From the NCBI RefSeq assembly GCF_013488205.1, contig NZ_CP040908.1:2333876-2397875 (forward strand): DNA of 64,000 nucleotides. The letters are read 5' to 3'. The position numbers were made by a program, and so were the translations under genes. Shown in pieces: positions 9,201-16,942 of the stretch. The notes under the pieces are model-generated. The model was not told the DNA's origin. It ran no database searches and worked only from the letters and a program-made list of their open reading frames with translations. Each line of letters opens with the position of its first letter. Within the stretch, counting starts at the first letter, position 1. This stretch comes from Empedobacter falsenii (lineage in GTDB: Bacteria > Bacteroidota > Bacteroidia > Flavobacteriales > Weeksellaceae).

Positions 9201-9975
9201 CGAAACCGTGAATAATCAAGAAGAAATTGGAATGGATTATAACCGTGTTCGATTAGAAAGTTATAGTATTGGACCATCTATTTTCAAGATTATGAATAAC
9301 AATGGGCGTTTAGATTTTTCTGCGATTTATAGTTACAAAAAGATTGAAGAGAATAAAGATCGTATCGTCGAAGATTTACCATCAATTAATAGAGACGTTT
9401 TCAAAGGACAACATTTCGGAGAAATTGGAGCCAAATATTTGTTCAAAAATTACGATAACGAATCATTACCAAAATTAGGTATGACATTTTTAGCTAATGC
9501 TAAATGGATTTCTAACTTGACAGATTTTGAACGTAATCATTTTTACACAGAACTTAATTTAGGTTTTACGCATAAAATTTCTGCAAATGGAAGATTAACA
9601 GTTGCTTCTATGCTAAAAGGTAAAGCAGTTTGGGGTAATTTTATGGAATTCTACCAAATGGCTAATTTAGGTGGAGATCAAGATTTACGTGGTTATCGAT
9701 TAGGTCGTTTTGCTGGAGACAAAGTTTTCTTACAAACATCTGATTTACGATTTGATGCTTTACGTTTCAAAGCCGTTGTTCCATTGCGATTAGGCGTTTT
9801 TGTTGGAGCTGATTATGGACGAGTTTGGTTAAACGGAGAAGACTCAAATAAATGGCATTCATCTATGGGTGGCGGACTTTGGATAAACGGAGCACAATCT
9901 ATTACCGCAACAGTTTCATACTTTAAAGGTGAAGATCCAGGGCGAATCGTTTTTGGATTGAATTTCGGATTTTAA
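6253..9975 (+). CDS. Metallophosphoesterase - kinase-like - outer membrane beta-barrel fusion lipoprotein
   Basis: A 1240-residue exported protein. The first ~30 residues end in a lipoprotein-like MTSC-A. Residues about 55-330 are a calcineurin-like phosphoesterase with all metal motifs: GDAGD (D61), GDNVYE (D95), GNHDW (N138, H139), MHHPLY (H235) and SGHDHN (H313, H315). The middle region, about 390-800, contains VGDWDRH (619-625) and RDRDQAF (about 647), which resemble the catalytic loop and metal-binding DxD of CotH/Fam20/HipA-like kinases. Residues about 890-1240 look like a BamA/TamA-type barrel ending in Phe (NFGF). An upstream in-frame ATG at 6220 overlaps the divergent gene and would mask the signal peptide, so I use 6253. 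Homologues are usually called metallophosphoesterase; the kinase-like reading is my inference. Confidence 0.85.
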   Translation: MKLLPTLNNKKLNYPFLALVGSCLYMTSCATQHPQYGRNIKTEKVQNVEGNKIQSIYLIGDAGDLDQPKNKQNLEILKNQLAKADSSSYLFFLGDNVYENGIVTDSTKAEYTTSREKLQFQIDLAKEFKGKTLFIPGNHDWRNGVKGLKEQEKLVKKQLGNKKSFLPKDACPIDKINVNDSIGIIAIDSEWYLQDWDKHPGLNEKCDIKSREAFFEELESQLNKYQNRTTVITMHHPLYSNGTHGGQFDFKKQFYPLGDNFKVPLPVIGSFINLLRSTTGLSPQDVNNFKYREMASRIATLIENRNNVIVVSGHDHNLQYIQQNNVKQIISGSGSKKESAKAVGKNDFSYGDNGFVVLDLYDNGASKANFYGFKDGGIELLLAKQITEKKKEYLAQVYDDKKMPKTKETSVYPLEDTRKSDPYKFFFGRHYRRTYGQTITANTVNLSQLNGGLTPVRMGGGHQTQSLRLVNAKGEEYNMRSVKKSATQFIQQVAFKNKYVADEFEDSFTEKFLMDFYTTNHPYYPLTVANLMKPINIMHSTPKLYYVPKQEALKEYNENFGDELYMIEERPMSGYQDGVFGKPKDIVSTDDMLAAIHKNKDVVVDKQAYIRARLFDMLVGDWDRHSDQWRWGVYKENNQTIYKPIPRDRDQAFPRYDGLFFHLIMKIPPLRHMQDYKDDIKNVKWFNREPYPLDLAILESSDLDLWKKEAKYIQDNLSDDFIKQSFELIPEETKQEYDQEVINNLIARKSKLEKFAEEYNKVLRKLVILKGTDEDEDFVITRLPKGKTNVKIYSGQNRTLILDEDFDKKETKEIRLYGLNGKDKFKVEGKPNNAILVRIIGGIDDDMYEVKRSAKIKVYDYANGSDASESTFLTSKNFVNDYEVNTYDYKQPMYNFFTMLPNIGYNPDDGIKIGLSPTYTVNGFDRKPYSQRHNLQLSYYFATGGWDAKYKGTFTKALGKWNLDLNAAYTSPTYSTNFFGLGNETVNNQEEIGMDYNRVRLESYSIGPSIFKIMNNNGRLDFSAIYSYKKIEENKDRIVEDLPSINRDVFKGQHFGEIGAKYLFKNYDNESLPKLGMTFLANAKWISNLTDFERNHFYTELNLGFTHKISANGRLTVASMLKGKAVWGNFMEFYQMANLGGDQDLRGYRLGRFAGDKVFLQTSDLRFDALRFKAVVPLRLGVFVGADYGRVWLNGEDSNKWHSSMGGGLWINGAQSITATVSYFKGEDPGRIVFGLNFGF

Positions 9976-9982
9976 CATATAA

Positions 9983-10019
9983 AAAAATAACCTTCAAAAA
10001 TTTGAAGGTTATTTTTTTT
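9983..10019. terminator. Bidirectional intrinsic terminator overlapping a stop codon
   Basis: The stem AATAACCTTCAAA / TTGAAGGTTATT is flanked by A and T runs. Its right arm contains the stop codon of the convergent SRPBCC gene (10009-10011), so one hairpin serves both transcripts. Confidence 0.85.
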
Positions 10020-10422
10020 GTACATATTTCTTGATTGCTTGCATCATATTTATCCACGCATTTTCTGAATGTGAGCGTTCAAAATCATCCGCAAAATCTT
10101 TTCCTTCAATTGATAGATAAGTAAAATTACCTGAAGATTTTAGATTAAAAATCACTTCAATCTCATGGTCTGTATTTTGTTTTTTATAATTATATCGCAA
10201 ACGTTCATTCTCCATAATTGATGTAATCAAGGCTTCATCTATCAACGTTTCATTATTTTTTTGCGATACAAACTTTATCTTCTCTCCTACTTTCCATTCG
10301 TTACAAGTCATTTTTATATTTTCAAAACATTCATTAAATGCTTGTTCATCTGTCAAAACTTTCCAAATATTTTCGACAGTACTATCTATCGAAATATTAA
10401 GCAATACATCATCTTTTTCCAT
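10009..10422 (-). CDS. SRPBCC (START/AHSA1-like) domain protein
   Basis: A 137-residue single-domain protein of the SRPBCC helix-grip fold, which binds hydrophobic ligands in a deep pocket. Typical features are the opening strand and helix LLNISIDSTVENIWKVLTD, a GEKIKF strand, and the long C-terminal helix WINMMQAIKKYVQKK. It starts 3 bases after the stop of the GAF-domain gene, so both are in one operon. Ligand and role are unknown. Confidence 0.78.
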   Translation of the reverse strand: MEKDDVLLNISIDSTVENIWKVLTDEQAFNECFENIKMTCNEWKVGEKIKFVSQKNNETLIDEALITSIMENERLRYNYKKQNTDHEIEVIFNLKSSGNFTYLSIEGKDFADDFERSHSENAWINMMQAIKKYVQKK

Positions 10423-10425
10423 TCT

Positions 10426-12744
10426 TTATTCTTCTATTTTTGTATATTTTTCGAGTTTATTTTTATAATTAATCGAAACTCTAATTGCTTGCAAACCACT
10501 TATACCTTGCAAATCATCAATTTCCAAATATTCAACATCTTTTTTCAAAAATTTCTTATCAATTAATAAATTGATATAATTTGAGTATTCTTCTTTTAGG
10601 ATAACTTCGGTATAAATAATACAAATTTTGTGTGGCAAATTGATTCGTTCATTTGTTCCTTTCACAAAAGCTTTACTCAATCTTTTCTTGATTATTTCAT
10701 ATTTTGCATTGTTATATCCATTAACATCAAAACGTTTCTCATCTAATTTGAACAAAATATCTAAAGTGGTATTCGTTGCAAAAATCAACGAAGCAACCTC
10801 AACTTTTAATGGTGTTTTTTTCTGAATTTCTTTGTAAGATTGTTCCAAGGCTATCATCGCTTGTAGTTGCCAATATCTAATTTCTCGAATATTTTGATAG
10901 GAGAATTTTTTGAACGGCGCAATACTTCGCCCAACATACAAATTGTAATCAATTCCATCTGTCTTGAAACGTTCGTAATAATGCGGAAATACATCTTGAG
11001 CATCTTTCTGAAAAGTGTCTAATTTGTTCGACAAAAGTGAATTTGTCATTACAATTGTTTGGTCAAATTTTTTGCGTTCTACGTAAAATAATCCCGTTGT
11101 AGAATCTAACTTTTTTAGATATTCTTCGATAATTGATTTCTCATTGTCCTTTACATATTTGGGAATTTCAGGATGAATATGCAACGTAATGTAATCAAAT
11201 AATTCGCTTTCGAAATAGATTTTATCTACATTATCTATTCGTTGCAAAAAATCAGTCAAATCGTCAATATAATCCAAAAATTTATTCTTTTTTGTACGAT
11301 TATATAACTCGTTACAAATCAAAATCAAGTAATTAATCTGATTAGTATAATCCATTTTTAAACATTGATTTCGAATCACTGACGAATTTCTCACATCCAA
11401 TTCACCATAAATTGGATATACATTTTGAAAAGAGATCTGCAATTTTTGTTTTGTATTTCCCGGATGCAATATATGTTCGCGAGCTTTTTCTCTAAATTTC
11501 CAATCTACACTTGGATGCAACGAGGTATATTCGGTTTGTATATAAGCATTGATTTGATTCTCAAATTCTACCGTATAGCGATAAATAGATTCTTCTAAAA
11601 GAGGCGTGATTTCGCGTAAAAGGTTTGCATTAATTCGATTGAAAACTCCAGCTTCTTTCGAGCCTATTTCCAAAATACCTAAATGAGATTTTCCGTTTTT
11701 CAATGGATAAAGAATCAAACTTTTCAGACCAGATTCATTTGCCATTCTCAACATTTTATCTTGTGGAAACTTCTCCAAAGCTGCGTCAATATTAGAAACA
11801 ACATAATAATCTGATTTCGATATTTTGTTCTCTAAATCAGCACAAAAAATTTCATTCAGTTTTATTTTTTTATGATTATCAATCAATAAACTATCATTCA
11901 ATTGTAATAAATGACTAATTTCCAATTGATTTTTATCCGAATTATAAGCCGAAAAACCGACTTCTAAATTATTGATTCTAAAAATAGATTTTAATGCAGA
12001 AATAATATCATTTCGAACAATATTAAAAGGTTCTCCATAAGATAATAATTTAGATTTTAAGTTAGAAAGTGCAATTTCAGTCGTATTATCAAAAAATGAT
12101 ACAAGATTAAACCCTTTTGCAATCCAAGATCCAATTGGAATTTTTCTCATCCACAAAGCTGTATCTTCATAATTATTCAACAACTCTTCAATTTCATCTT
12201 CAGTCAATTTAAATTTATCTTCAGATGGATAAATACGAAAATAATCATGGTTTATATCAGTCCCAAGATAAATTCTGTAGCCATTTTGATTGTCTATCAC
12301 CAACTGATTTGATAAATTAAAATCTAAATTTTTATGATAATATTTTGATAAGATGAAGCAACAACAAAACTTATATAATGTATCATAATCTAAATCTTCA
12401 AAATTGAATTTTAGTCGTGATTCATTATTATCAATCAACTCTTTAAGTCGATCCGTTGCAAAAATAAATTTATCTGAAAAGGGAAAAGTTATCGCTTTTA
12501 AATTATATTTTACAAATGGTTTAGGAATAATTTTCTCAATAATTGGCTCAACATCTTTAATAATTTTCTGAAAATCTTCAAATGTTTCAACACCATCAAT
12601 CAACTCTGGTCGAGTAGCTTTCAGGTATTCTAGAAAAGCTTTAAACTCTCCAAAATTGTATTCAGATCGTTCTAATTCTTCAATCAGAGATTGGAACGAG
12701 TAAATAATTTTGATGGGTAATTTATCGATAAAATTTTCTTTCAT
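10426..12744 (-). CDS. Large GAF domain-containing protein
   Basis: A 772-residue cytoplasmic protein without signal peptide or membrane segments. A GAF-like region lies at about 225-395, ending in LGILEIGSKEAGVFNRINANLL and a helix, which is the sensory part. The rest is mostly helical and matches no domain I can name, though similar ~770-800-residue GAF proteins are widespread in Flavobacteriia. No kinase, cyclase or DNA-binding output domain is visible. It is the first gene of a two-gene operon with the SRPBCC protein, and a terminator separates it from yaaA upstream. Confidence 0.75.
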   Translation of the reverse strand: MKENFIDKLPIKIIYSFQSLIEELERSEYNFGEFKAFLEYLKATRPELIDGVETFEDFQKIIKDVEPIIEKIIPKPFVKYNLKAITFPFSDKFIFATDRLKELIDNNESRLKFNFEDLDYDTLYKFCCCFILSKYYHKNLDFNLSNQLVIDNQNGYRIYLGTDINHDYFRIYPSEDKFKLTEDEIEELLNNYEDTALWMRKIPIGSWIAKGFNLVSFFDNTTEIALSNLKSKLLSYGEPFNIVRNDIISALKSIFRINNLEVGFSAYNSDKNQLEISHLLQLNDSLLIDNHKKIKLNEIFCADLENKISKSDYYVVSNIDAALEKFPQDKMLRMANESGLKSLILYPLKNGKSHLGILEIGSKEAGVFNRINANLLREITPLLEESIYRYTVEFENQINAYIQTEYTSLHPSVDWKFREKAREHILHPGNTKQKLQISFQNVYPIYGELDVRNSSVIRNQCLKMDYTNQINYLILICNELYNRTKKNKFLDYIDDLTDFLQRIDNVDKIYFESELFDYITLHIHPEIPKYVKDNEKSIIEEYLKKLDSTTGLFYVERKKFDQTIVMTNSLLSNKLDTFQKDAQDVFPHYYERFKTDGIDYNLYVGRSIAPFKKFSYQNIREIRYWQLQAMIALEQSYKEIQKKTPLKVEVASLIFATNTTLDILFKLDEKRFDVNGYNNAKYEIIKKRLSKAFVKGTNERINLPHKICIIYTEVILKEEYSNYINLLIDKKFLKKDVEYLEIDDLQGISGLQAIRVSINYKNKLEKYTKIEE

Positions 12745-12756
12745 ATATTATTTAAA

Positions 12757-12798
12757 AATAACAAAAGACTACTAATAAAGTAGTCTTCAAGTTATTAT
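12757..12798 (-). terminator. Terminator after yaaA
   Basis: The 9-bp stem AAGACTACT / AGTAGTCTT with loop AATAA is extended outwards by AATAAC / GTTATT. Read on the minus strand it is followed by a T-rich run, so it stops the yaaA transcript before the GAF gene. Confidence 0.7.
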
Positions 12799-12809
12799 TT
12801 TTTTAGTCA

Positions 12810-13565
12810 TTATCTTGTAAATACCAAAATTTCTTCGGCAGAAAGGTTCTCATCAAAACGATAACCATCCACGTCAAATGCTTTCACTTGATCCAAAGTT
12901 TCAACTTTATTTTCTGCACAATAACGCGCCATTGCACCACGAGCATGTTTAAAATACATCATGATTTTTTTCAATTCACCATTCTTGTAATCTTGAAACT
13001 CTACATCAATCATCGGAACTTTTAATGATTTTCTATCCAAAACTTTTGCATATTCATTGCTTGCTAAATTTAAGATAAACTCGCCTTTCTTCAATTTTGA
13101 ATTTAGAAAAGATGTCAAAATTTCTTTCCAAAAACCATACAAATTTTTCGAACCATGAACATCTAATTTCGAACCCATTTCCAATCGATACAACATTACT
13201 TTATCAGAAGGACGCAACATCCCATAAAGTCCAGATAACAAAAATGCATGTTTATTAAAGTAATCAAATGCATCATCATCTAAAGTTTCAGCATTCAACC
13301 CTCTATAAACTTCACCTTTGAAAGCTAAAGCTGCCGGAATAGCTTGTTTCGCAGTAGGTTTAACATTCCAAACCTGATTACGCTCCACATTCATTTCTGC
13401 AATATCTTTCGAAATTTTCATTAATTTTTCAAGATCAGTTGTACTCATCTCTTTCATAACATCCATAATTTTTTGCGAATGTTCTAAAAATTGAGGTGTT
13501 GTTGCTCTCCATTTAGCATTCGTTTCCAAATTCATCATCTTCGCTGGAGAAAGTAATATTTTCAT
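12810..13565 (-). CDS. yaaA: YaaA family peroxide stress protein
   Basis: A 251-residue YaaA (UPF0246) protein; in E. coli YaaA lowers free intracellular iron during peroxide stress and binds DNA. The N-terminus MKILLSPAKMM, the central LSGLYGMLRPSD motif, and the C-terminal FKHARGAMARYC and FDVDGYRF segments are all present, and the length is normal. It lies 20 bases after the YciO/TsaC-type gene on the same strand and is followed by a terminator, so the pair is one operon. Confidence 0.92.
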   Translation of the reverse strand: MKILLSPAKMMNLETNAKWRATTPQFLEHSQKIMDVMKEMSTTDLEKLMKISKDIAEMNVERNQVWNVKPTAKQAIPAALAFKGEVYRGLNAETLDDDAFDYFNKHAFLLSGLYGMLRPSDKVMLYRLEMGSKLDVHGSKNLYGFWKEILTSFLNSKLKKGEFILNLASNEYAKVLDRKSLKVPMIDVEFQDYKNGELKKIMMYFKHARGAMARYCAENKVETLDQVKAFDVDGYRFDENLSAEEILVFTR

Positions 13566-13585
13566 AGTTTTTTCTTAAAAATAAA

Positions 13586-14206
13586 TTATAAATAATCTTC
13601 AATATCACCTTTACCTTCACGTAAAACCTCTACTCCATCTGTCATATCAACAATAGTAGACGCAATATTATCTCCATAACCACTATCAATCACAGCATCC
13701 ACAAGTTTCTCCCATTTCTCAAAAATCAATTCAGGATCTGTTGTATATTCAACAATTTCATCTTCATCATAAATAGAAGTTGAGGCAATAGGATTTCCTA
13801 ATTTTTCGACAATCATTTGCGGAACAGCATGATCTGGAACACGAATACCAACCGTTTTTTTTCCTTTGTAAGCGACAGGTAAATTGCGCGATGCATTCAT
13901 GACAAATGTAAATGGCCCTGGTAAAGCGCGTTTCAAAATCTTAAACGTACTATTATCAATTGGCAAAGTGTATTGAGACAAATGGCTTAGATCATTACAA
14001 ACAATAGAAAAATGAGATTTTTCTAATTTAACACCTTTCAATCGTGCCAATTTTTCCATCGCTTTGATATTCGTAATATCACATCCTAATCCATACACAG
14101 TGTCGGAAGGATAAATAATTAAACCTCCATTTTGTAGAATCTTAACCACTTGATCAATCGCTTTTTCTTGTGGATTTTCTGGATGAATTCTGATATAATC
14201 TGCCAT
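13586..14206 (-). CDS. YciO/TsaC (YrdC-Sua5) family protein, possible L-threonylcarbamoyladenylate synthase
   Basis: A 206-residue YrdC-fold protein. Such enzymes make threonylcarbamoyl-AMP from threonine, bicarbonate and ATP for the t6A37 modification of tRNA. The nucleotide/substrate-binding motifs GGLIIYPSDTVYGLGCDI and LPGPFTFV are present, and the ending VEVLREGKGDIEDYL is typical. The start IRIHPENPQEKA and overall pattern are closest to the YciO branch, whose activity in E. coli is less certain than that of TsaC, so I give no symbol. An in-frame ATG at 14224 adds six residues; homologues begin MADYIRIHP-like, so I prefer 14206. Confidence 0.88.
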   Translation of the reverse strand: MADYIRIHPENPQEKAIDQVVKILQNGGLIIYPSDTVYGLGCDITNIKAMEKLARLKGVKLEKSHFSIVCNDLSHLSQYTLPIDNSTFKILKRALPGPFTFVMNASRNLPVAYKGKKTVGIRVPDHAVPQMIVEKLGNPIASTSIYDEDEIVEYTTDPELIFEKWEKLVDAVIDSGYGDNIASTIVDMTDGVEVLREGKGDIEDYL

Positions 14207-14497
14207 TTGTAAATCTTTATTCAAAGATACAAAATTGACAACAAATCAATTAAAATACACATCCAACTTTTCTATCCTACAATTAATATAAATGATAAAT
14301 ATTTAGGACTTACATATAATTTCTATCACATATACTTTGTAAATTTTCTTGAATTCAAAACTTTTAAATAAATACATAAAACACTAAATAACTATAACTT
14401 ACCCTTCATTATTTCAGAAAACTATCTATTAAGTCAAAACTTATATAATCAATTCATAAGAATAGGTAATTTTAAAATTAATTAATACAAAATATTT

Positions 14498-15796
14498 ATG
14501 AAGAAGTTTTATTACAAATTATTTAAAGGATCATTAGTTCTATCTTTGTTTTCAATGTCACCACTTACAAATGCACAAGTTTATGTAATTGGAAATGGAC
14601 AAATGGCAAAAGCAGTTTCTGATAAAGGAAAAGTTGTAGTTCTTAATTCAAATATAGTTAGTTATTATTGGACACCAGAAGAAGGATTACAAACCTTAGA
14701 TGAAATGCCTAGTAATGTATACTATATAGGTAATCCTACGATTACTGCAGATGGAAAAACGATTGCAAGTACGGCAACAAATAAAAATACAAACATTGTA
14801 GAAATGGCAACGTATAATCTAGAGTCTAAATCATGGAATTTTCTCGGTAATTTAGGTTATACTCTAGATGGAGTAGCAAGCTCTGTATGGGGAATGACTC
14901 CAGATGCGAATACTATTGTAGGCTTAGCAAACACTGAAAATAAAGGTTCTAGAGGTGTATACTGGAATAAAGAAAAAGGCTTAGTAGATATTGGAGTTAC
15001 CTATGCAGATCGTTATTCAAGAATAAATGATGTGAGTAATGATGGTAAAATTTTTGTTGGATGGCAAGATACTTATGATGGATCTCGAACTGGCTGTTTT
15101 TGGGAAAATGGAAAACAAACTTTAATAACAAATCCTGAAGGTTTATTAGTTAATGAAATATCTAAAATTTCTGGAGATGGAAAATGGTTAGTTGGTTCTA
15201 GTGGTTTTTATGCAACAAAATGGAGCAAAGAAACTGGAATAGTTAAAATAGAGCACCCATATGCAAGTTCTTTTTTTTATGGCGCAGCTACCGCAGTTAA
15301 TAAAGATGGAAGTCTAATTGTTGGATATTACAGAGGAGCTGGACCTGTTATTTATGGTGAGGGTTTTATTTGGACAGAAAAAATGGGTTTAATGACTCTT
15401 AATGCTTATGTAAAAGATATATTAAAATATGATGATTTAGGAATCTCGTTTGCATTGCCATTAGAGATCTCTGAAGATGGAAAACAAATAGTTGGCTACG
15501 GAAAACAAGGAACTAATAATGCTGTATCATTTTTAATTAGTTTACCAGATTCTGATTTAAGCACTACTAATATTAATAGCACAACTTTGGAAATTTATCC
15601 AAATCCAACAACAGAAACCATAAATATTCAAACAAATGGAAAGTTAACCACTGCTACCTTGTATGATATGAATGGTAAATTAATTCTTAAGTCTTCAGAA
15701 AAGTCTATCAATGTGAAACATTTACCAAAAGGCATCTATATACTAAGAACAATTATAGATGGAAAAGAAAGTACAAAAAAAATAATCAAGAAATAA
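14498..15796 (+). CDS. Secreted T9SS cargo protein with HAF-type repeats
   Basis: A 432-residue exported protein. It has a signal peptide (MKKFYYKLFKG... to NAQ-V). The body contains beta-propeller-like repeats of the HAF type, each with a core such as SNDGKIFVGW, NKDGSLIVGY or SEDGKQIVGY followed by an aromatic W or F strand. The last ~75 residues are a type A T9SS sorting domain (LEIYPNPTTETINI ... LPKGIYILR ... KKIIKK), which directs passage through the outer membrane and usually surface anchoring. Binding partner and function are unknown. It stands alone after a 290-base AT-rich region in which I see no sure promoter. Confidence 0.88.
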   Translation: MKKFYYKLFKGSLVLSLFSMSPLTNAQVYVIGNGQMAKAVSDKGKVVVLNSNIVSYYWTPEEGLQTLDEMPSNVYYIGNPTITADGKTIASTATNKNTNIVEMATYNLESKSWNFLGNLGYTLDGVASSVWGMTPDANTIVGLANTENKGSRGVYWNKEKGLVDIGVTYADRYSRINDVSNDGKIFVGWQDTYDGSRTGCFWENGKQTLITNPEGLLVNEISKISGDGKWLVGSSGFYATKWSKETGIVKIEHPYASSFFYGAATAVNKDGSLIVGYYRGAGPVIYGEGFIWTEKMGLMTLNAYVKDILKYDDLGISFALPLEISEDGKQIVGYGKQGTNNAVSFLISLPDSDLSTTNINSTTLEIYPNPTTETINIQTNGKLTTATLYDMNGKLILKSSEKSINVKHLPKGIYILRTIIDGKESTKKIIKK

Positions 15797-15802
15797 TATA
15801 AC

Positions 15803-15838
15803 AAAAAAGGCTTAAAAATAATTTTTAAGCCTTTTTTG
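15803..15838. terminator. Bidirectional intrinsic terminator
   Basis: The stem AAAAAAGGCTTAAAAA / TTTTTAAGCCTTTTTT with a short AT loop lies between convergent genes and can serve the T9SS cargo gene and argF'. Confidence 0.85.
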
Positions 15839-15852
15839 TATGTTGTAGTTTA

Positions 15853-16824
15853 CTACTTATTTTTCAGGATCTCGTGGAAAACAGTTTGAGCTGAGAAAAT
15901 TCTGTTCGTTGCTTCATCAATTACGATAGAACAATCAGAATCTAAAACTTCGTCAGATACTACCACATTACGACGAACTGGTAAACAGTGCATAAATTTT
16001 CCGTTATTTGTTAAATTCATTTTATCCATTGTCACTTCCCAATCTTTATCACCATCATTCGCTTGACCATAATTTTCATAAGAAGACCAGTTTTTTGCGT
16101 AGACAAAATCTGCATCTTTCAATGCTTCATCTTGATCATAAGCTATCATTGCTCCATCAGTAAATTTGGAATCTAATTCATATCCTTTCGGTTGTACAAC
16201 TGTAAAATCTACCCAATCTACTTTAGAAAACCATTGTGCAAAAGAATTCGGAACAGCTTGCGGCAAACGACGTGGATGTGGTGCCCAAGTCATCACAACT
16301 TTCACTTTCTTTGCAGGTTTTGTCCCAGGCGTATAACCCGTTTTTTCTGCAATTGTAATTAAATCCGCAAAAGATTGTAAAGGATGTAAGGTTGCACTTT
16401 CTAAAGACACAACGGGAACAGAAGATAACTCTTTTACTTTATTAAACATGATTTCGTTGTAATCTTCATCACGATCTACTAATTTCGGAAAAGTACGAAC
16501 TCCTAAAACATCACAATACGCACTCATTACCTGAATTGCTTCTTTGATATGTTCTTGCGAATCTCCGTTCATCACAGCTCCATCAGCCATTTCCAATGTC
16601 CAAGAATCTGCTCCAGCATTCAAAACCCAAGCATTTGCTCCAAGATTATAAGCCGCTTTAATAGAGCTTAAACGTGTACGCAAACTTGGATTAAAGAAAA
16701 TTAAACCAACTGTTTTGTTTTTACCAACTTCTTGTTGAGCAAAAGGATTTGCTTTAATTTCTAAGGCTGTTTTTAGTAATTCGTCGATGTTTTCTACATC
16801 ATAAACTGAAGTAAATTGTTTCAT
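15853..16824 (-). CDS. argF': N-acyl-ornithine carbamoyltransferase (ArgF'; N-succinyl- or N-acetylornithine)
   Basis: A 323-residue enzyme of arginine synthesis that carbamoylates an N-acylated ornithine, as known in Bacteroides and Xanthomonas, instead of free ornithine. The carbamoyl phosphate loop is FFNPSLRTR (44-52), followed by LHPLQSFAD and the MHCLPVRR segment. The residue aligned to the acyl-group selector (Pro90 in the B. fragilis succinylornithine enzyme, Glu92 in the Xanthomonas acetylornithine enzyme) is Gln90 here (NGDSQEHI), by my own alignment. That argues against the strict acetyl type but leaves the substrate open. It is monocistronic in this window, without other arg genes around it. 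Confidence 0.92.
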   Translation of the reverse strand: MKQFTSVYDVENIDELLKTALEIKANPFAQQEVGKNKTVGLIFFNPSLRTRLSSIKAAYNLGANAWVLNAGADSWTLEMADGAVMNGDSQEHIKEAIQVMSAYCDVLGVRTFPKLVDRDEDYNEIMFNKVKELSSVPVVSLESATLHPLQSFADLITIAEKTGYTPGTKPAKKVKVVMTWAPHPRRLPQAVPNSFAQWFSKVDWVDFTVVQPKGYELDSKFTDGAMIAYDQDEALKDADFVYAKNWSSYENYGQANDGDKDWEVTMDKMNLTNNGKFMHCLPVRRNVVVSDEVLDSDCSIVIDEATNRIFSAQTVFHEILKNK

Positions 16825-16857
16825 AATTGAGAAGAATCTTTTGTTTTATTTGTTCTG

Positions 16858-16865
16858 CAAAATTA
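16858..16865 (-). promoter_or_regulatory. Possible -7 box for argF'
   Basis: On the minus strand this reads TAATTTTG, an exact TAnnTTTG match, 34 bases ahead of the argF' start. No convincing -33 TTG is visible at normal spacing. Confidence 0.4.
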
Positions 16866-16942
16866 GTTGAAACAATCGAGGTTTAAAGAATTATTTGTAT
16901 ATTTTTGTAAGAATTATACACTAAAAATTTTCACAAAATAGA

